The notes beneath the pieces are model-generated. The model worked only from the letters and a program-made list of their open reading frames with translations, did not search any database and had not been told where the DNA came from. 64,000 nt of DNA from Deltaproteobacteria bacterium (lineage in GTDB: Bacteria; Desulfobacterota; Desulfuromonadia; Desulfuromonadales; JAAYDE01), in NCBI GenBank assembly GCA_016934985.1, contig JAFGRU010000027.1, forward strand, positions 1 to 64,000, written 5' to 3'. The translations under genes were made by a program, and so were the position numbers. This document shows, one piece after another, positions 18,399 through 27,231 of this stretch (position 1 is its first letter; the number at the start of each line of letters is the position of its first letter).

Positions 18399-19070
18399 AT
18401 GATCAGATTGGTTAACCTCAGTAAACGATACCGTGCGGGAAAAGGCAGTAAAACCGTTTTGGATAATGTTTCGGCAGATTTCCCGCCGGGACGAAACCTC
18501 GGAATCCTCGGGCGCAATGGTGCCGGCAAGTCGACTCTGCTGAGATTGATCGGCGGTGCTGAAAAGCCGACGTCCGGGAAGATACTGAGGGAGGGCAGGG
18601 TTTCCTGGCCCATTGGTTTCAGCGGTGGCTTCCATGGCAGTTTAACTGGGCGGGAAAACCTGCGTTTTATTTGCCGGATTTATCAGGCCGACATCCGGCG
18701 CGTAACCCGGTTCGTTGACGAATTTGCCGAACTGGGTGCCTATATGGAAATGCCCGTAAATACCTATTCTTCCGGGATGAGGGCCAAACTGGCTTTCGGT
18801 TTAAGCATGGCTATCGATTTCGAGTATTATCTCATCGATGAAATTACCGCTGTGGGCGACGCCAGTTTCAAGCGTAAAAGCGAGGAAGAATTCGCCCGAC
18901 GAAAAGATCGTTCAACGCTGCTCGTCGTTTCTCATAACGTAGGAACAATAAAAAATCATTGTGATGTTGCTGCCGTTTTGGAGAATGGATGCCTGACCAT
19001 GTTTGATGATGTTGACTCGGCAGTGAAGTACTATGAATATTTTATGGCCGAAAGTAGGAGGGCTGTTTAA
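18399..19070 (+). CDS. kpsT: Capsular polysaccharide ABC exporter, ATPase (KpsT-like)
   Basis: The 223-residue nucleotide-binding subunit of the capsule exporter has Walker A GRNGAGKST (residues 38-46), signature YSSGMRAKLAF and Walker B YYLIDEITAVGD. The switch His is in VVSHNVGTI. Length and the truncated helical domain fit KpsT-type ATPases, which lack the C-terminal carbohydrate-binding domain of O-antigen ATPases. The ATG immediately follows the kpsM stop, and its own stop overlaps the kpsE start (TAATG). Confidence 0.96.
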   Translation: MIRLVNLSKRYRAGKGSKTVLDNVSADFPPGRNLGILGRNGAGKSTLLRLIGGAEKPTSGKILREGRVSWPIGFSGGFHGSLTGRENLRFICRIYQADIRRVTRFVDEFAELGAYMEMPVNTYSSGMRAKLAFGLSMAIDFEYYLIDEITAVGDASFKRKSEEEFARRKDRSTLLVVSHNVGTIKNHCDVAAVLENGCLTMFDDVDSAVKYYEYFMAESRRAV

Positions 19071-20212
19071 TGAGCGTCAATTCCGATGCTTTTTCTTTCC
19101 TTCTGAACCTGCCTCCCAAAATGGGCGGTTTGTCGGTCAAAAAGAAGTTTTTATTTTTCGTTGGGCTGCCGACATTGCTGGCAGTTTTGTATTTTGGCTT
19201 ATGGGCGACGGATATGTACGTTTCCGAGGCTCAGTTCCTTATTCGTAACTCGGAAGGTGGTGGGAGCTCGGAGATACTGAGTTTTTTGGGGACAACAGGT
19301 GGCGGCTCCGTTATTTCGGACGGGTATGTCGTCAGGGAGTACATCGTTTCAATGAATCTTTTGCAAATTCTTGATCAAAAGCTTAACCTGAAAGAGCATT
19401 TCCAGAGTAGTGGTGCTGATTTTTTTTCAAGGCTGAAAGCCGATGCGACTTCCGAGGATTTTTTAGATTATTACCGCTCCCTTGTCAACGTCAGTTTTGA
19501 TTCGACAGGGGGGATTTTAACCCTCAAGGTCAGGGCTTTCAGCCCCGAAATGGCCCAGAAACTTGGCCAGGCCATTCTGGCTGAGAGCGAAAAGCTGGTC
19601 AATCGACTTCGTGAGCGGGCACTTCAGGACAGCCTGGCTCTGGCACGGCAGGAGTTGAAAAATAGTGAAGATCGAGTAACGGCCGCTCGTGAAGCCCTTA
19701 AAAAGTTCAGGCGGAAAAGCGATTTACTCAACCCTGAGGCTACGGCCGGGGCAATGCTGTCGTTGATTGCCGAACTGGAAGGGGAGGCGGCCAAAACCCG
19801 TGCCGAGCTCGCCGAAGCCCGGGCATACCTGCGTGAGGACAGCGCCAAGATAGTGGCTCTCAAGGCACGTATTAAAGCATTAGAGGGTCAGATTAAATCT
19901 GAAAAGAAACGCCTCACAGGTTCGGACAGCCGAGTGTTGAATGAGCTGGTCAGTGATTATGAACGATTAACGGTCGAAAGAGAATTTGGCGAAAAGCTCT
20001 ATATCTCCGCCTTATCCTCTATGGAAATGGCGCGGGTTCGAGCGGAAAGCAAGAGCCGTTACCTGGTGGCGTTTTCCGAGCCGAGCTTGCCGGAGGAATC
20101 TCTTTATCCTAAACGATTTCTGTCGATCGGTGTAATCTTTACCGGGGCCTCCCTTCTTTTTGGCATCGTATCTTTGGTTATTGCTGCAATTCGCGAACAT
20201 GCGGGGTTTTAA
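19070..20212 (+). CDS. kpsE: Capsule export inner-membrane/periplasmic protein (KpsE-like)
   Basis: A polysaccharide co-polymerase/adaptor that spans from the inner membrane into the periplasm and links KpsMT to the outer-membrane channel. The 380 residues have two membrane segments, at about 26-46 (FLFFVGLPTLLAVLYFGLWA) and near 350-372. Between them is a long periplasmic coiled coil (about 165-300, rich in Ala/Glu/Lys/Arg heptads). The conserved PxxP region before the second span reads EPSLPEESLYPKR. Start and stop are tightly packed against kpsT and kpsD. It has no cytoplasmic tyrosine kinase domain, as expected for the ABC-dependent pathway. Confidence 0.93.
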   Translation: MSVNSDAFSFLLNLPPKMGGLSVKKKFLFFVGLPTLLAVLYFGLWATDMYVSEAQFLIRNSEGGGSSEILSFLGTTGGGSVISDGYVVREYIVSMNLLQILDQKLNLKEHFQSSGADFFSRLKADATSEDFLDYYRSLVNVSFDSTGGILTLKVRAFSPEMAQKLGQAILAESEKLVNRLRERALQDSLALARQELKNSEDRVTAAREALKKFRRKSDLLNPEATAGAMLSLIAELEGEAAKTRAELAEARAYLREDSAKIVALKARIKALEGQIKSEKKRLTGSDSRVLNELVSDYERLTVEREFGEKLYISALSSMEMARVRAESKSRYLVAFSEPSLPEESLYPKRFLSIGVIFTGASLLFGIVSLVIAAIREHAGF

Positions 20213-20213
20213 T

Positions 20214-21815
20214 ATGAGATTTTTTCCCATATTGGTAATTTCAGGTTTGTTGCTTCTCCCTACTTTTTCTCAGGCGGCACCAAGTGTCGATAAAGAAGCT
20301 AACCCGTCCAGGTGGGATATGTATAACGGGCCAATTCCCTTTGGTGCGGAGCTTTTTCAGGGGAACTTTTCCAAAGGCACGTTTGACGAGTTGAATGCTG
20401 ACTACGTGATCATGCCCGGCGACAAGATAGCGGTTCGTCTCTGGGGGGCACATAAATTCGACGGTATTCTGGATGTGGATGCCGCCGGCAACCTTTTCCT
20501 GCCCGAGGTCGGGCCGGTGCGTGTGGCCGGAGTGAAGCACGCCGACCTTGGCAAGGTGGTGCAGGCCAAACTGAAATCGGTTTTTACCAACAACGTTGAA
20601 ATTTACACGAGTCTTATCAATACTCAGCCGGTTGCTGTTTTCGTTACCGGTTTCGTTGCCAGTCCCGGCCGCTATGCTGGTGGTCCGACCGACTCAGTCC
20701 TGTATTTTCTGGATCAGGCTGGCGGCATTGATCCCGAGCGCGGCAGTTTCAGGGATATCCGCATTTTGCGCGACGGCAAGCTTTTGACCAAAGTCGACCT
20801 CTATCCTTTTTTGTTGGAAGGGACACTGCCCCGCCCGCGCCTGGAAGAGGGGGATGTGATCCTGGTTGAGGGGCGCGGTATCGGGGTGGTGGCCGACGGC
20901 CAGGTGCGCCACAAGGCCCGTTTTGAGTTTCCGCCTTCATTTTCCGTGAAAGGTTATCAACTTCAGAACCTGGCCGTATTGCTGAACAATGTTTCCCATG
21001 CCAGTGTCGTCGGCTCCCGCAATGGCGCGCCCTTCAACATCTATCTGCCCCTGACCGATTTCCCCAAGATGATGTTAATGGACAACGATCAGGTTTTTTT
21101 TCATGCCGACACCCCCCGGACGACCATAATGGTTGCCGCCAAGGGGGCGATTGTCGGGGCTTCCCGCTATCCGGTCAAAAAAGACACCCGGCTTCTGGAA
21201 CTCCTCAATTACATTCCTGTTGAGCCCGAGTTGGCTAACCTCAATGGTATTCACGTTTTGCGCAAGAGTGTCGCAGAGCGCCAGAAGAAAGCCCTTCATG
21301 AAGCTTTGGCGCGTCTGGAGCAAAGCGCTCTTACAGGTACGTCTCAGAGCGCTGAAGAGGCGACCATTCGGGTTCGTGAGGCTGAACTCATCACCAAATT
21401 TATTGAAAAAGCCCGCACTGTTGAACCCGATGGGAACCTGGTGGTGGGTCATAATGGGAAACTGTCCGATGTCTACCTGGAGGACAGTGACGTAGTCGTC
21501 ATTCCACCGAAAAGTGATGTCGTTCTGATCAGCGGGGAGGTGATGATGCCTCAGGCCATCGTTTTCCGTCCGGGCCTGGATGCGGGAGATTTTATCGACA
21601 GTGCCGGTGGGTTTTCCGACCGGGCGAATAAAAGACAAATCCTTGTGGTCAAACCGAATGGCGAGGTTTTGCCGGCCAGTAAAAACCACATTGCCGCCGG
21701 GGACCATATTATGGTTCTGCCAAAATTCGATTCGAAAAATCTTCAAGTGTTTAAAGATATTTCTCAGATTCTTTATCATATTGCCGTGGCAACAAAAGTG
21801 GCCTTCGATTTGTGA
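20214..21815 (+). CDS. kpsD: Capsule export outer-membrane channel/periplasmic protein (KpsD-like)
   Basis: Member of the outer-membrane polysaccharide export (OPX) family that provides the exit path for capsule. I start at ATG 20214, one base after the kpsE stop, which exposes a clean signal peptide (MRFFPILVISGLLLLPTFSQA); the in-frame upstream ATG lies inside kpsE. The 533 residues include the polysaccharide-export motif near 60-120 (DYVIMPGDKIAVRLWGAHKF) and SLBB-type repeats (QPVAVFVTGFVASPGRYAGG; VVLISGEVMMPQAIVFRPG). The signal peptide has no lipobox, like KpsD and unlike Wza. It is the last of the exporter block; 282 bases follow before the next gene. Confidence 0.94.
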   Translation: MRFFPILVISGLLLLPTFSQAAPSVDKEANPSRWDMYNGPIPFGAELFQGNFSKGTFDELNADYVIMPGDKIAVRLWGAHKFDGILDVDAAGNLFLPEVGPVRVAGVKHADLGKVVQAKLKSVFTNNVEIYTSLINTQPVAVFVTGFVASPGRYAGGPTDSVLYFLDQAGGIDPERGSFRDIRILRDGKLLTKVDLYPFLLEGTLPRPRLEEGDVILVEGRGIGVVADGQVRHKARFEFPPSFSVKGYQLQNLAVLLNNVSHASVVGSRNGAPFNIYLPLTDFPKMMLMDNDQVFFHADTPRTTIMVAAKGAIVGASRYPVKKDTRLLELLNYIPVEPELANLNGIHVLRKSVAERQKKALHEALARLEQSALTGTSQSAEEATIRVREAELITKFIEKARTVEPDGNLVVGHNGKLSDVYLEDSDVVVIPPKSDVVLISGEVMMPQAIVFRPGLDAGDFIDSAGGFSDRANKRQILVVKPNGEVLPASKNHIAAGDHIMVLPKFDSKNLQVFKDISQILYHIAVATKVAFDL

Positions 21816-21929
21816 TAATTTGGATCTGGGTTGTTTAGACAGTCGCAAACCTTTTGTTGGCTTTTTGTTGGTCTATATTCCTCTCTCAGTTTTTTAAGTG
21901 TCTCTGAAAACCGGATGTAAATGGTTTAT

Positions 21930-21954
21930 TGCTGTTTATTATGCTGTTTATTAT
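21930..21954 (+). repeat. Short tandem direct repeat between kpsD and the biosynthetic genes
   Basis: TGCTGTTTATTA occurs twice back to back with a 12-base period. It lies in the 282-base gap (21816-22097), which otherwise shows no gene. It could mark a recombination or slippage site at the edge of the variable capsule core, or be chance in AT-rich DNA. Confidence 0.35.
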
Positions 21955-22097
21955 GATTGCTTTGGTAAACCTGAATGACCTTTCTACCTTCTGGCCAGAG
22001 TTGGAAAAAAATTACGCTGGGCACAATTATTAGGATGGTACCATTGATTTAGTGGGCCTTTGCTTTGGCGGTCTCTCCAAAAAGGAGAAATACAAAG

Positions 22098-23957
22098 ATG
22101 GCTGGTGACTCCAAAAAAATAGAAACCAATGAACCTCGTCATTTTTTGGAAACTACTCAGGCCGATCCAACTTTGCAGGGATTTGCTCGACGCTCAATGT
22201 TCTGGCGCCCGACTTATCTGAGTCCTTCTGCTTGGTTGGAACATATCCCTTTTGCTTTCTGGTTGATTGAGACCCATCAGCCGCAGGTTCTAGTTGAATT
22301 GGGGACCCATTACGGGGTTTCTTACTTTGCTTTTTGCCAAGCCGTTGAAAAACTTGGGTTGGATACCCGCTGTTTTGCCGTCGATACCTGGAAAGGGGAC
22401 GAACAGGCGGGTTTTTATGATGAAAAAATTTTCGAGCAAGTCCAGCGTTACAATGAAGCGCAGTATTCTGGATTTTCCCGCCTGATTCGCAGCACCTTCG
22501 ATGACGCACAGGCCTATTTTTCGGACGGTTTGGTCGACCTCCTTCATATCGATGGGTTGCATACCTTTGAGAGCGTTAAACATGATTTTGAAACATGGCT
22601 TCCGAAGCTTTCCAGTCGTGCAATAGTGGTAATGCATGATACCAACGTTCGGGAGCGTCAGTTCGGGGTTTTCAAGTTTTTTGAAGGTCTCAAGGGAAAA
22701 TATTCCTCTTTTGAATTTATTCACGGGCATGGCCTGGGGATATTAAAAGTTGGTTCGGCGCAAAACGAACTTATGAAACGTTTTTTTGACGTTTCTGAAA
22801 ATGAGGTTTTTAGGCAAGGTATTCATGAGGTTTTTTCCCGGCTTGGAAGGGCTTGTGCGGATTCCTTTACTGCGAGTCAGCAATTGGAGCGAGTCGGGGA
22901 TCTTAAAAAGACGATGGAAAGACAGAAAAAAGAGGTTGAGGATCTCAAACAGTCGTTTGACAAGGTAAAGGATGAGCTAAATACGCGATCCAAAGAACTT
23001 ACTGATGCCAAGACAAAACTAAAGAATCAAGTCGAACAGACTTCTGTGGAGTTAACCGCGTGTCGAGAAGAATTTGGAAAGGTGGAAAAGGAGTTGGAGG
23101 GACGGTTGGATGAAATAAAAGTTCTCAATACCACCGTTGCCGAGAAGGGAGAAGAAATATTCAAGTTGGAAAAGCTTTTATCTAACCGGGAAAGTGAGGT
23201 GATTTCCCTCCGCAATCAGGTTCAGGATCGCGATAAAGAGTTTCTCAGATTGAAGCAGGAGATTGAAAAAAAAATCAAAATGATGTCAGATTTGGAACTG
23301 AAGGCTAAAGAGGGTGACGATAAGCTTGCCGAAGCCAATCTTTGTATTCAGAATCGCTTTCGAGAATTGGCCACACTGACCAAAATGTTAGATGAGAAAG
23401 AGAAGGCACTAGGAGCGGCGGAGAAGCAGAGTGAAGAGCAAAAAAAGGAAATGAAATCTTTGCAGGCAATGTTAAAAGAAAGAGAGGATGCCTTAAATAT
23501 TGTCAATAAAGATCTGATGTCAGCGAATAAAATGCTAGAGGAAAAGGATAGAGCGCTTAGAAAAAAAGGGCAGGAATTTGAGAGGCAAAAACAAAAAAAT
23601 GAAAATTTTCGGAAGACTTTTTCTTGGCGAGTGACAAAACCGATTAGGGTACTTGCTAAGCCGTTTGGTAGTGGAAATTTAAAGAGGAAAGCGCTGAATA
23701 AACAGAGGGATGTTGTTAAAAATTCAGGACTGTTTGATGCTGCATGGTATCTGCAACAATATCCGGATGTTGCTAAAAATGGCGCGGACCCAATAGAACA
23801 TTATTTTCAATTTGGTGCAGAAGAAGGTCGAAATCCAAGCCCAAATTTTGATACAAAGAGATATTTAAGAGAAAACCCAAATTTAAAGCAAGCTTATAAT
23901 CCATTTTATCATTACATAGTATTTGGAAATATTAAAAGGACTTCTTTTCCAGAATAA
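22098..23957 (+). CDS. SAM methyltransferase - long coiled coil - DPIxHY repeat protein, 619 aa
   Basis: The start is ATG 22098, with AAGGAG 10 bases before it. Residues about 35-225 form a class I SAM-dependent methyltransferase domain of the Methyltransf_24 type (VLVELGTHYGVSYFAFCQAV as the glycine loop, DLLHIDGLHTFESVKHDF, AIVVMHDTN). Residues about 260-505 are an almost uninterrupted Lys/Glu-rich coiled coil. The C-terminus (about 545-617) carries two copies of a tryptophan/tyrosine-rich module, ALFDxxWYLxxYPDV and DPIEHYFQFGAEEGRNPSP-like, shared with the next gene. A tethered methyltransferase with a coiled-coil stalk recalls chain-terminating or length-controlling enzymes of O-antigen synthesis (WbdD); that is an analogy only. 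The gene is AT-richer towards its end. Confidence 0.82.
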   Translation: MAGDSKKIETNEPRHFLETTQADPTLQGFARRSMFWRPTYLSPSAWLEHIPFAFWLIETHQPQVLVELGTHYGVSYFAFCQAVEKLGLDTRCFAVDTWKGDEQAGFYDEKIFEQVQRYNEAQYSGFSRLIRSTFDDAQAYFSDGLVDLLHIDGLHTFESVKHDFETWLPKLSSRAIVVMHDTNVRERQFGVFKFFEGLKGKYSSFEFIHGHGLGILKVGSAQNELMKRFFDVSENEVFRQGIHEVFSRLGRACADSFTASQQLERVGDLKKTMERQKKEVEDLKQSFDKVKDELNTRSKELTDAKTKLKNQVEQTSVELTACREEFGKVEKELEGRLDEIKVLNTTVAEKGEEIFKLEKLLSNRESEVISLRNQVQDRDKEFLRLKQEIEKKIKMMSDLELKAKEGDDKLAEANLCIQNRFRELATLTKMLDEKEKALGAAEKQSEEQKKEMKSLQAMLKEREDALNIVNKDLMSANKMLEEKDRALRKKGQEFERQKQKNENFRKTFSWRVTKPIRVLAKPFGSGNLKRKALNKQRDVVKNSGLFDAAWYLQQYPDVAKNGADPIEHYFQFGAEEGRNPSPNFDTKRYLRENPNLKQAYNPFYHYIVFGNIKRTSFPE

Positions 23958-23995
23958 AACGGGAGCTCCCCTATAATACTAATTTGGCTTTAGAC

Positions 23996-26900
23996 ATGTT
24001 TGATTTTATTGATAAAAAAAAATTAATTGAGGGTTCAGGGTTGTTTGATAAGGATTGGTACCTTAAGGAGTACCCGGATGTGCTGGATATCAGAATGGAC
24101 CCTATTCAACACTATCTTCAATTTGGGGAACAACTGGGACGTAACCCCAGCGCTTCTTTTAATACGAATAGGTATACCCAAAATAATCCTGATGTTATTG
24201 AAAAAAAAATTAATCCACTAGTTCACTATATTTTGTCACGTGAGGATGTTGGGAAAAGGGGTAACGCTGAAAAATCAAATGATATTGAAGAGACTATGTG
24301 GGCTTTTGTGGTAGACGATTCTTTACAAAATGGGGCAAAGGTATCTGATCGGGAATTGCATGCGTATATAGATAAACTTGAAGAATCTTATGCAGATCAG
24401 TTGAGGGTGAAACAGAGTATAGAAGCTATTCAAGCAAATTTGGTTAGTCGAAATTCAGAGATTCGTACGCTTAAGCTTCGTTTAGCTGAGTTTAAAAAAA
24501 GTCAGGGAACTATTTTTGAAAAATCTTTAAGTACTTTTAAAAAGAAGTACGGTCCAAGCAAACGCAAATGGAGATTCGAAAACAAAAAAAAATGGCGCAA
24601 ACAAATTGTTTCTCAGCTTAGACAAACCCGTTTGGTGGATTGTGATTGGTACTTGGCTACTTATCAGGATGTTGCTAATGCACCCATAGATGCGGTTGAT
24701 CATTATGGCGTTTATGGTGTGTTGGAAGGTCGCAACCCAAATGCTTTTTTCGACACTCGGTGGTACATCTCTAGGAATATGGATGTGGCTAGCGCTGGAA
24801 TTAATCCCGTTATCCACTATTATTCAAAAGGTTGGAAAGAGGGACGTGACCCCTCGCCGCTTTTTAGCACAATAGCCTACACCAATGCTCATCCTGAACT
24901 TGTGTCAAAAAATATCTGCCCCCTTACTCATTTCCTTGAGAACGGACAAAGTTCCCCCACTAATAATTTTAACGATTTTGGGGGCTCTGGAAAGAGCGCC
25001 GCAATATCTGACATTGAGTCGTCAACGCCCCTTCGGGCGAATGTTTTTGCTGCGAGGGAATTCCTTTTAACTGAAACTCCAATTTTATTTCGCCAATTTG
25101 GCCCTGATAACAAATTTAAAGGGATAAACCGTTTTCATGGGATCTCACAGCGACCTGTTCAAAATGCAGAATCTGGTAATTTCTCAGCTCTTGAGCTTAT
25201 ACCCCTTTCAAACGAGGGTTTTTTGGAAATTCCTGGAGGGAGCTACCCTAAAAATCATGTGCTTAACATTGAAGTTGAACTGGAGAGCAAAACATCAGGT
25301 AAACTGCAACTTCAGTTTGTAACGGAAAGTGATCAACAGTACAACGCTGAAAAACAACAAGAACGTAAATTTTCAATCGGGAAAAATACTCTTCAGTTTG
25401 ATTTTGGCACAACATATCTAGTCGGTGCACAACGTTTGTTATTTAAGGGATTTTTCGATCCCATAGCCATTCGGTCAATTTCTCTTAAAATTTGCCCAAA
25501 AGAAATATTTAGCGGACCTTTATTCAGCTTTGTTATTCCTTGTTTCAATCATGGAGCTTTTGTTATTGAGGCTGTTGATAGTGTTAGGAAAATAAAAGAG
25601 GTTGAGCAATATGAGATCATCGTAGTGGATGATGGTTCAACCGATTTGGGTTGTATCGAAGTCCTCAATAGGTTGCGTGATGAAGGTGTTAGGCTTATTC
25701 GCCAAAAGAATCAGGGGTTAGGTTCCGCGAGAAACAATGGCATAATGCAAGCCAGGGGGCGTTACATCCTGCCAGTCGACGCTGATAACAAAATTCGCCC
25801 TGTTTACTTTTATCGGTCGATTGAAATTTTTGATACTGACCCTGAAACTGGCGTTGTTTTCAGCGATGTTCAGTTCTTTGGCGAGAAAAGTTTTCGAGGA
25901 AAACTTAATAGGCACCATTTTGCCCAACAATTTATTCAAAACCAAATTGATGCATGCGCCGTATTTCGACGAGAAGTTTGGGAACAGGTGGGCGGCTATC
26001 AGGAACAGATGATCGGGTACCAGGATTGGGAGTTTTGGACAGCTGTTGGTTCGCTCAAATATTGGAAATTTTATCATTTAAAAGAAATTGGCTTTGAGTA
26101 TAGGGTGCTCCCAGGTTCAATGGTTACCCATACTCGAATGTTTCATGAGGAGATTCTTGATTTTATTTCCGCGCGACACGTCAGAAATCTCAGACAAAGT
26201 CATGCGGAACTAAGAAAAAAGGTTGAGACGGATAGTCAGGGGAAATCCTCAGAACTTGGTGCTCCAGTAATTCTTTCTGGCCCAACTGATCCTTTAGTCA
26301 GCATTATTGCGCCCAATTTTAACAAAGAACGCTATCTCCCGACCCGGCTTGACAGCCTTTTCAAACAGACTTATCGAAATTTTGAAGTCATATTGCTGGA
26401 TGATGCTTCAAATGATGAAAGCAGAACAATTTTGGAGCGGTATGCCGACCGATATAATAATGTTCAACTGATTTTCAACGAAGAAAACAGCGGCAATGTT
26501 TTCAAACAATGGCAAAAAGGGATTGCGAGCGCCAAGGGGGACGTTATTTGGGTTGCTGAGTGTGATGATTACTGCGATACAGAATTTCTTTCGAAGCTAA
26601 TTCCCCACCTTTGCAGCCCTTTTAATGTTGGAGTCGCCTATTGCCAATCGAATTTTGTCAACGAAAAGGGGCATATTTTTGGTAACCATCTAAATATTTT
26701 GGAAGGTCTTGACAAGTGTCTTTGGCGTAACGACTTCCTGATGGAAGGGCCGGAGTTTGTCCGTCGTTACATGCGCCGAATAAACTGTTTGCCGAATGCC
26801 AGTGGTATTCTTTTCCACCGCCATTTAATGGAGCTTATTGATTGGGATGAAGTAACCTCCTACAAAGTGTGTGGGGATTGGTGTATCTGGGTAAAGTTAT

Positions 26901-27220
26901 TGATGAATTCAAATATTTACTTTTGTGCAAAGCCAATGAATTTTTTTCGTTTTAGTCAAGATACTGTTAGGGACAGTCATAGTCATGACCTTAGTCGTGT
27001 TGTTGAGCATCTGAGAATTATTGAAATGATTGAAAAAACAGTGGGGCTTACAGATGAGCAGAAGGAAGATGCCCTTTTTTGTTTCCGCCGCAGTTTGCAA
27101 CGGCACCTTGACAATAATGGTGCCAATGAGGATGACCTTTTAAATTTGCTTCGGAAACTCTACCAGATGGGTGGCCCCGTTGCGGTACGGCTTCCGGCCG
27201 ATAAAGAAAAAGGTAATTAG
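23996..27220 (+). CDS. Dual GT2 glycosyltransferase with N-terminal DPIxHY repeats, about 1074 aa
   Basis: I favour ATG 23996 as start; an in-frame TTG at 23984 is possible, and neither has a clear ribosome site. The N-terminal part holds at least five half-units of the module GLFDxxWYLxxYPDVxxxxxDPIxHYxxFGxxxGRNPS (about 10-80 and 215-315). Two GT-A family 2 glycosyltransferase domains follow. The first, near 510-720, has FVIPCFNHGAFVIEAVDSV and IVVDDGSTD. The second, near 766-1000, has PLVSIIAPNFNKERYLP, ILLDDASNDES and WVAECDDYCD as the metal-binding motif. It probably adds two sugars of the capsule repeat in the cytoplasm. The region is markedly AT-rich, consistent with acquisition from elsewhere. 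Confidence 0.88.
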   Translation: MFDFIDKKKLIEGSGLFDKDWYLKEYPDVLDIRMDPIQHYLQFGEQLGRNPSASFNTNRYTQNNPDVIEKKINPLVHYILSREDVGKRGNAEKSNDIEETMWAFVVDDSLQNGAKVSDRELHAYIDKLEESYADQLRVKQSIEAIQANLVSRNSEIRTLKLRLAEFKKSQGTIFEKSLSTFKKKYGPSKRKWRFENKKKWRKQIVSQLRQTRLVDCDWYLATYQDVANAPIDAVDHYGVYGVLEGRNPNAFFDTRWYISRNMDVASAGINPVIHYYSKGWKEGRDPSPLFSTIAYTNAHPELVSKNICPLTHFLENGQSSPTNNFNDFGGSGKSAAISDIESSTPLRANVFAAREFLLTETPILFRQFGPDNKFKGINRFHGISQRPVQNAESGNFSALELIPLSNEGFLEIPGGSYPKNHVLNIEVELESKTSGKLQLQFVTESDQQYNAEKQQERKFSIGKNTLQFDFGTTYLVGAQRLLFKGFFDPIAIRSISLKICPKEIFSGPLFSFVIPCFNHGAFVIEAVDSVRKIKEVEQYEIIVVDDGSTDLGCIEVLNRLRDEGVRLIRQKNQGLGSARNNGIMQARGRYILPVDADNKIRPVYFYRSIEIFDTDPETGVVFSDVQFFGEKSFRGKLNRHHFAQQFIQNQIDACAVFRREVWEQVGGYQEQMIGYQDWEFWTAVGSLKYWKFYHLKEIGFEYRVLPGSMVTHTRMFHEEILDFISARHVRNLRQSHAELRKKVETDSQGKSSELGAPVILSGPTDPLVSIIAPNFNKERYLPTRLDSLFKQTYRNFEVILLDDASNDESRTILERYADRYNNVQLIFNEENSGNVFKQWQKGIASAKGDVIWVAECDDYCDTEFLSKLIPHLCSPFNVGVAYCQSNFVNEKGHIFGNHLNILEGLDKCLWRNDFLMEGPEFVRRYMRRINCLPNASGILFHRHLMELIDWDEVTSYKVCGDWCIWVKLLMNSNIYFCAKPMNFFRFSQDTVRDSHSHDLSRVVEHLRIIEMIEKTVGLTDEQKEDALFCFRRSLQRHLDNNGANEDDLLNLLRKLYQMGGPVAVRLPADKEKGN

Positions 27221-27231
27221 AGGCGCCAAAT

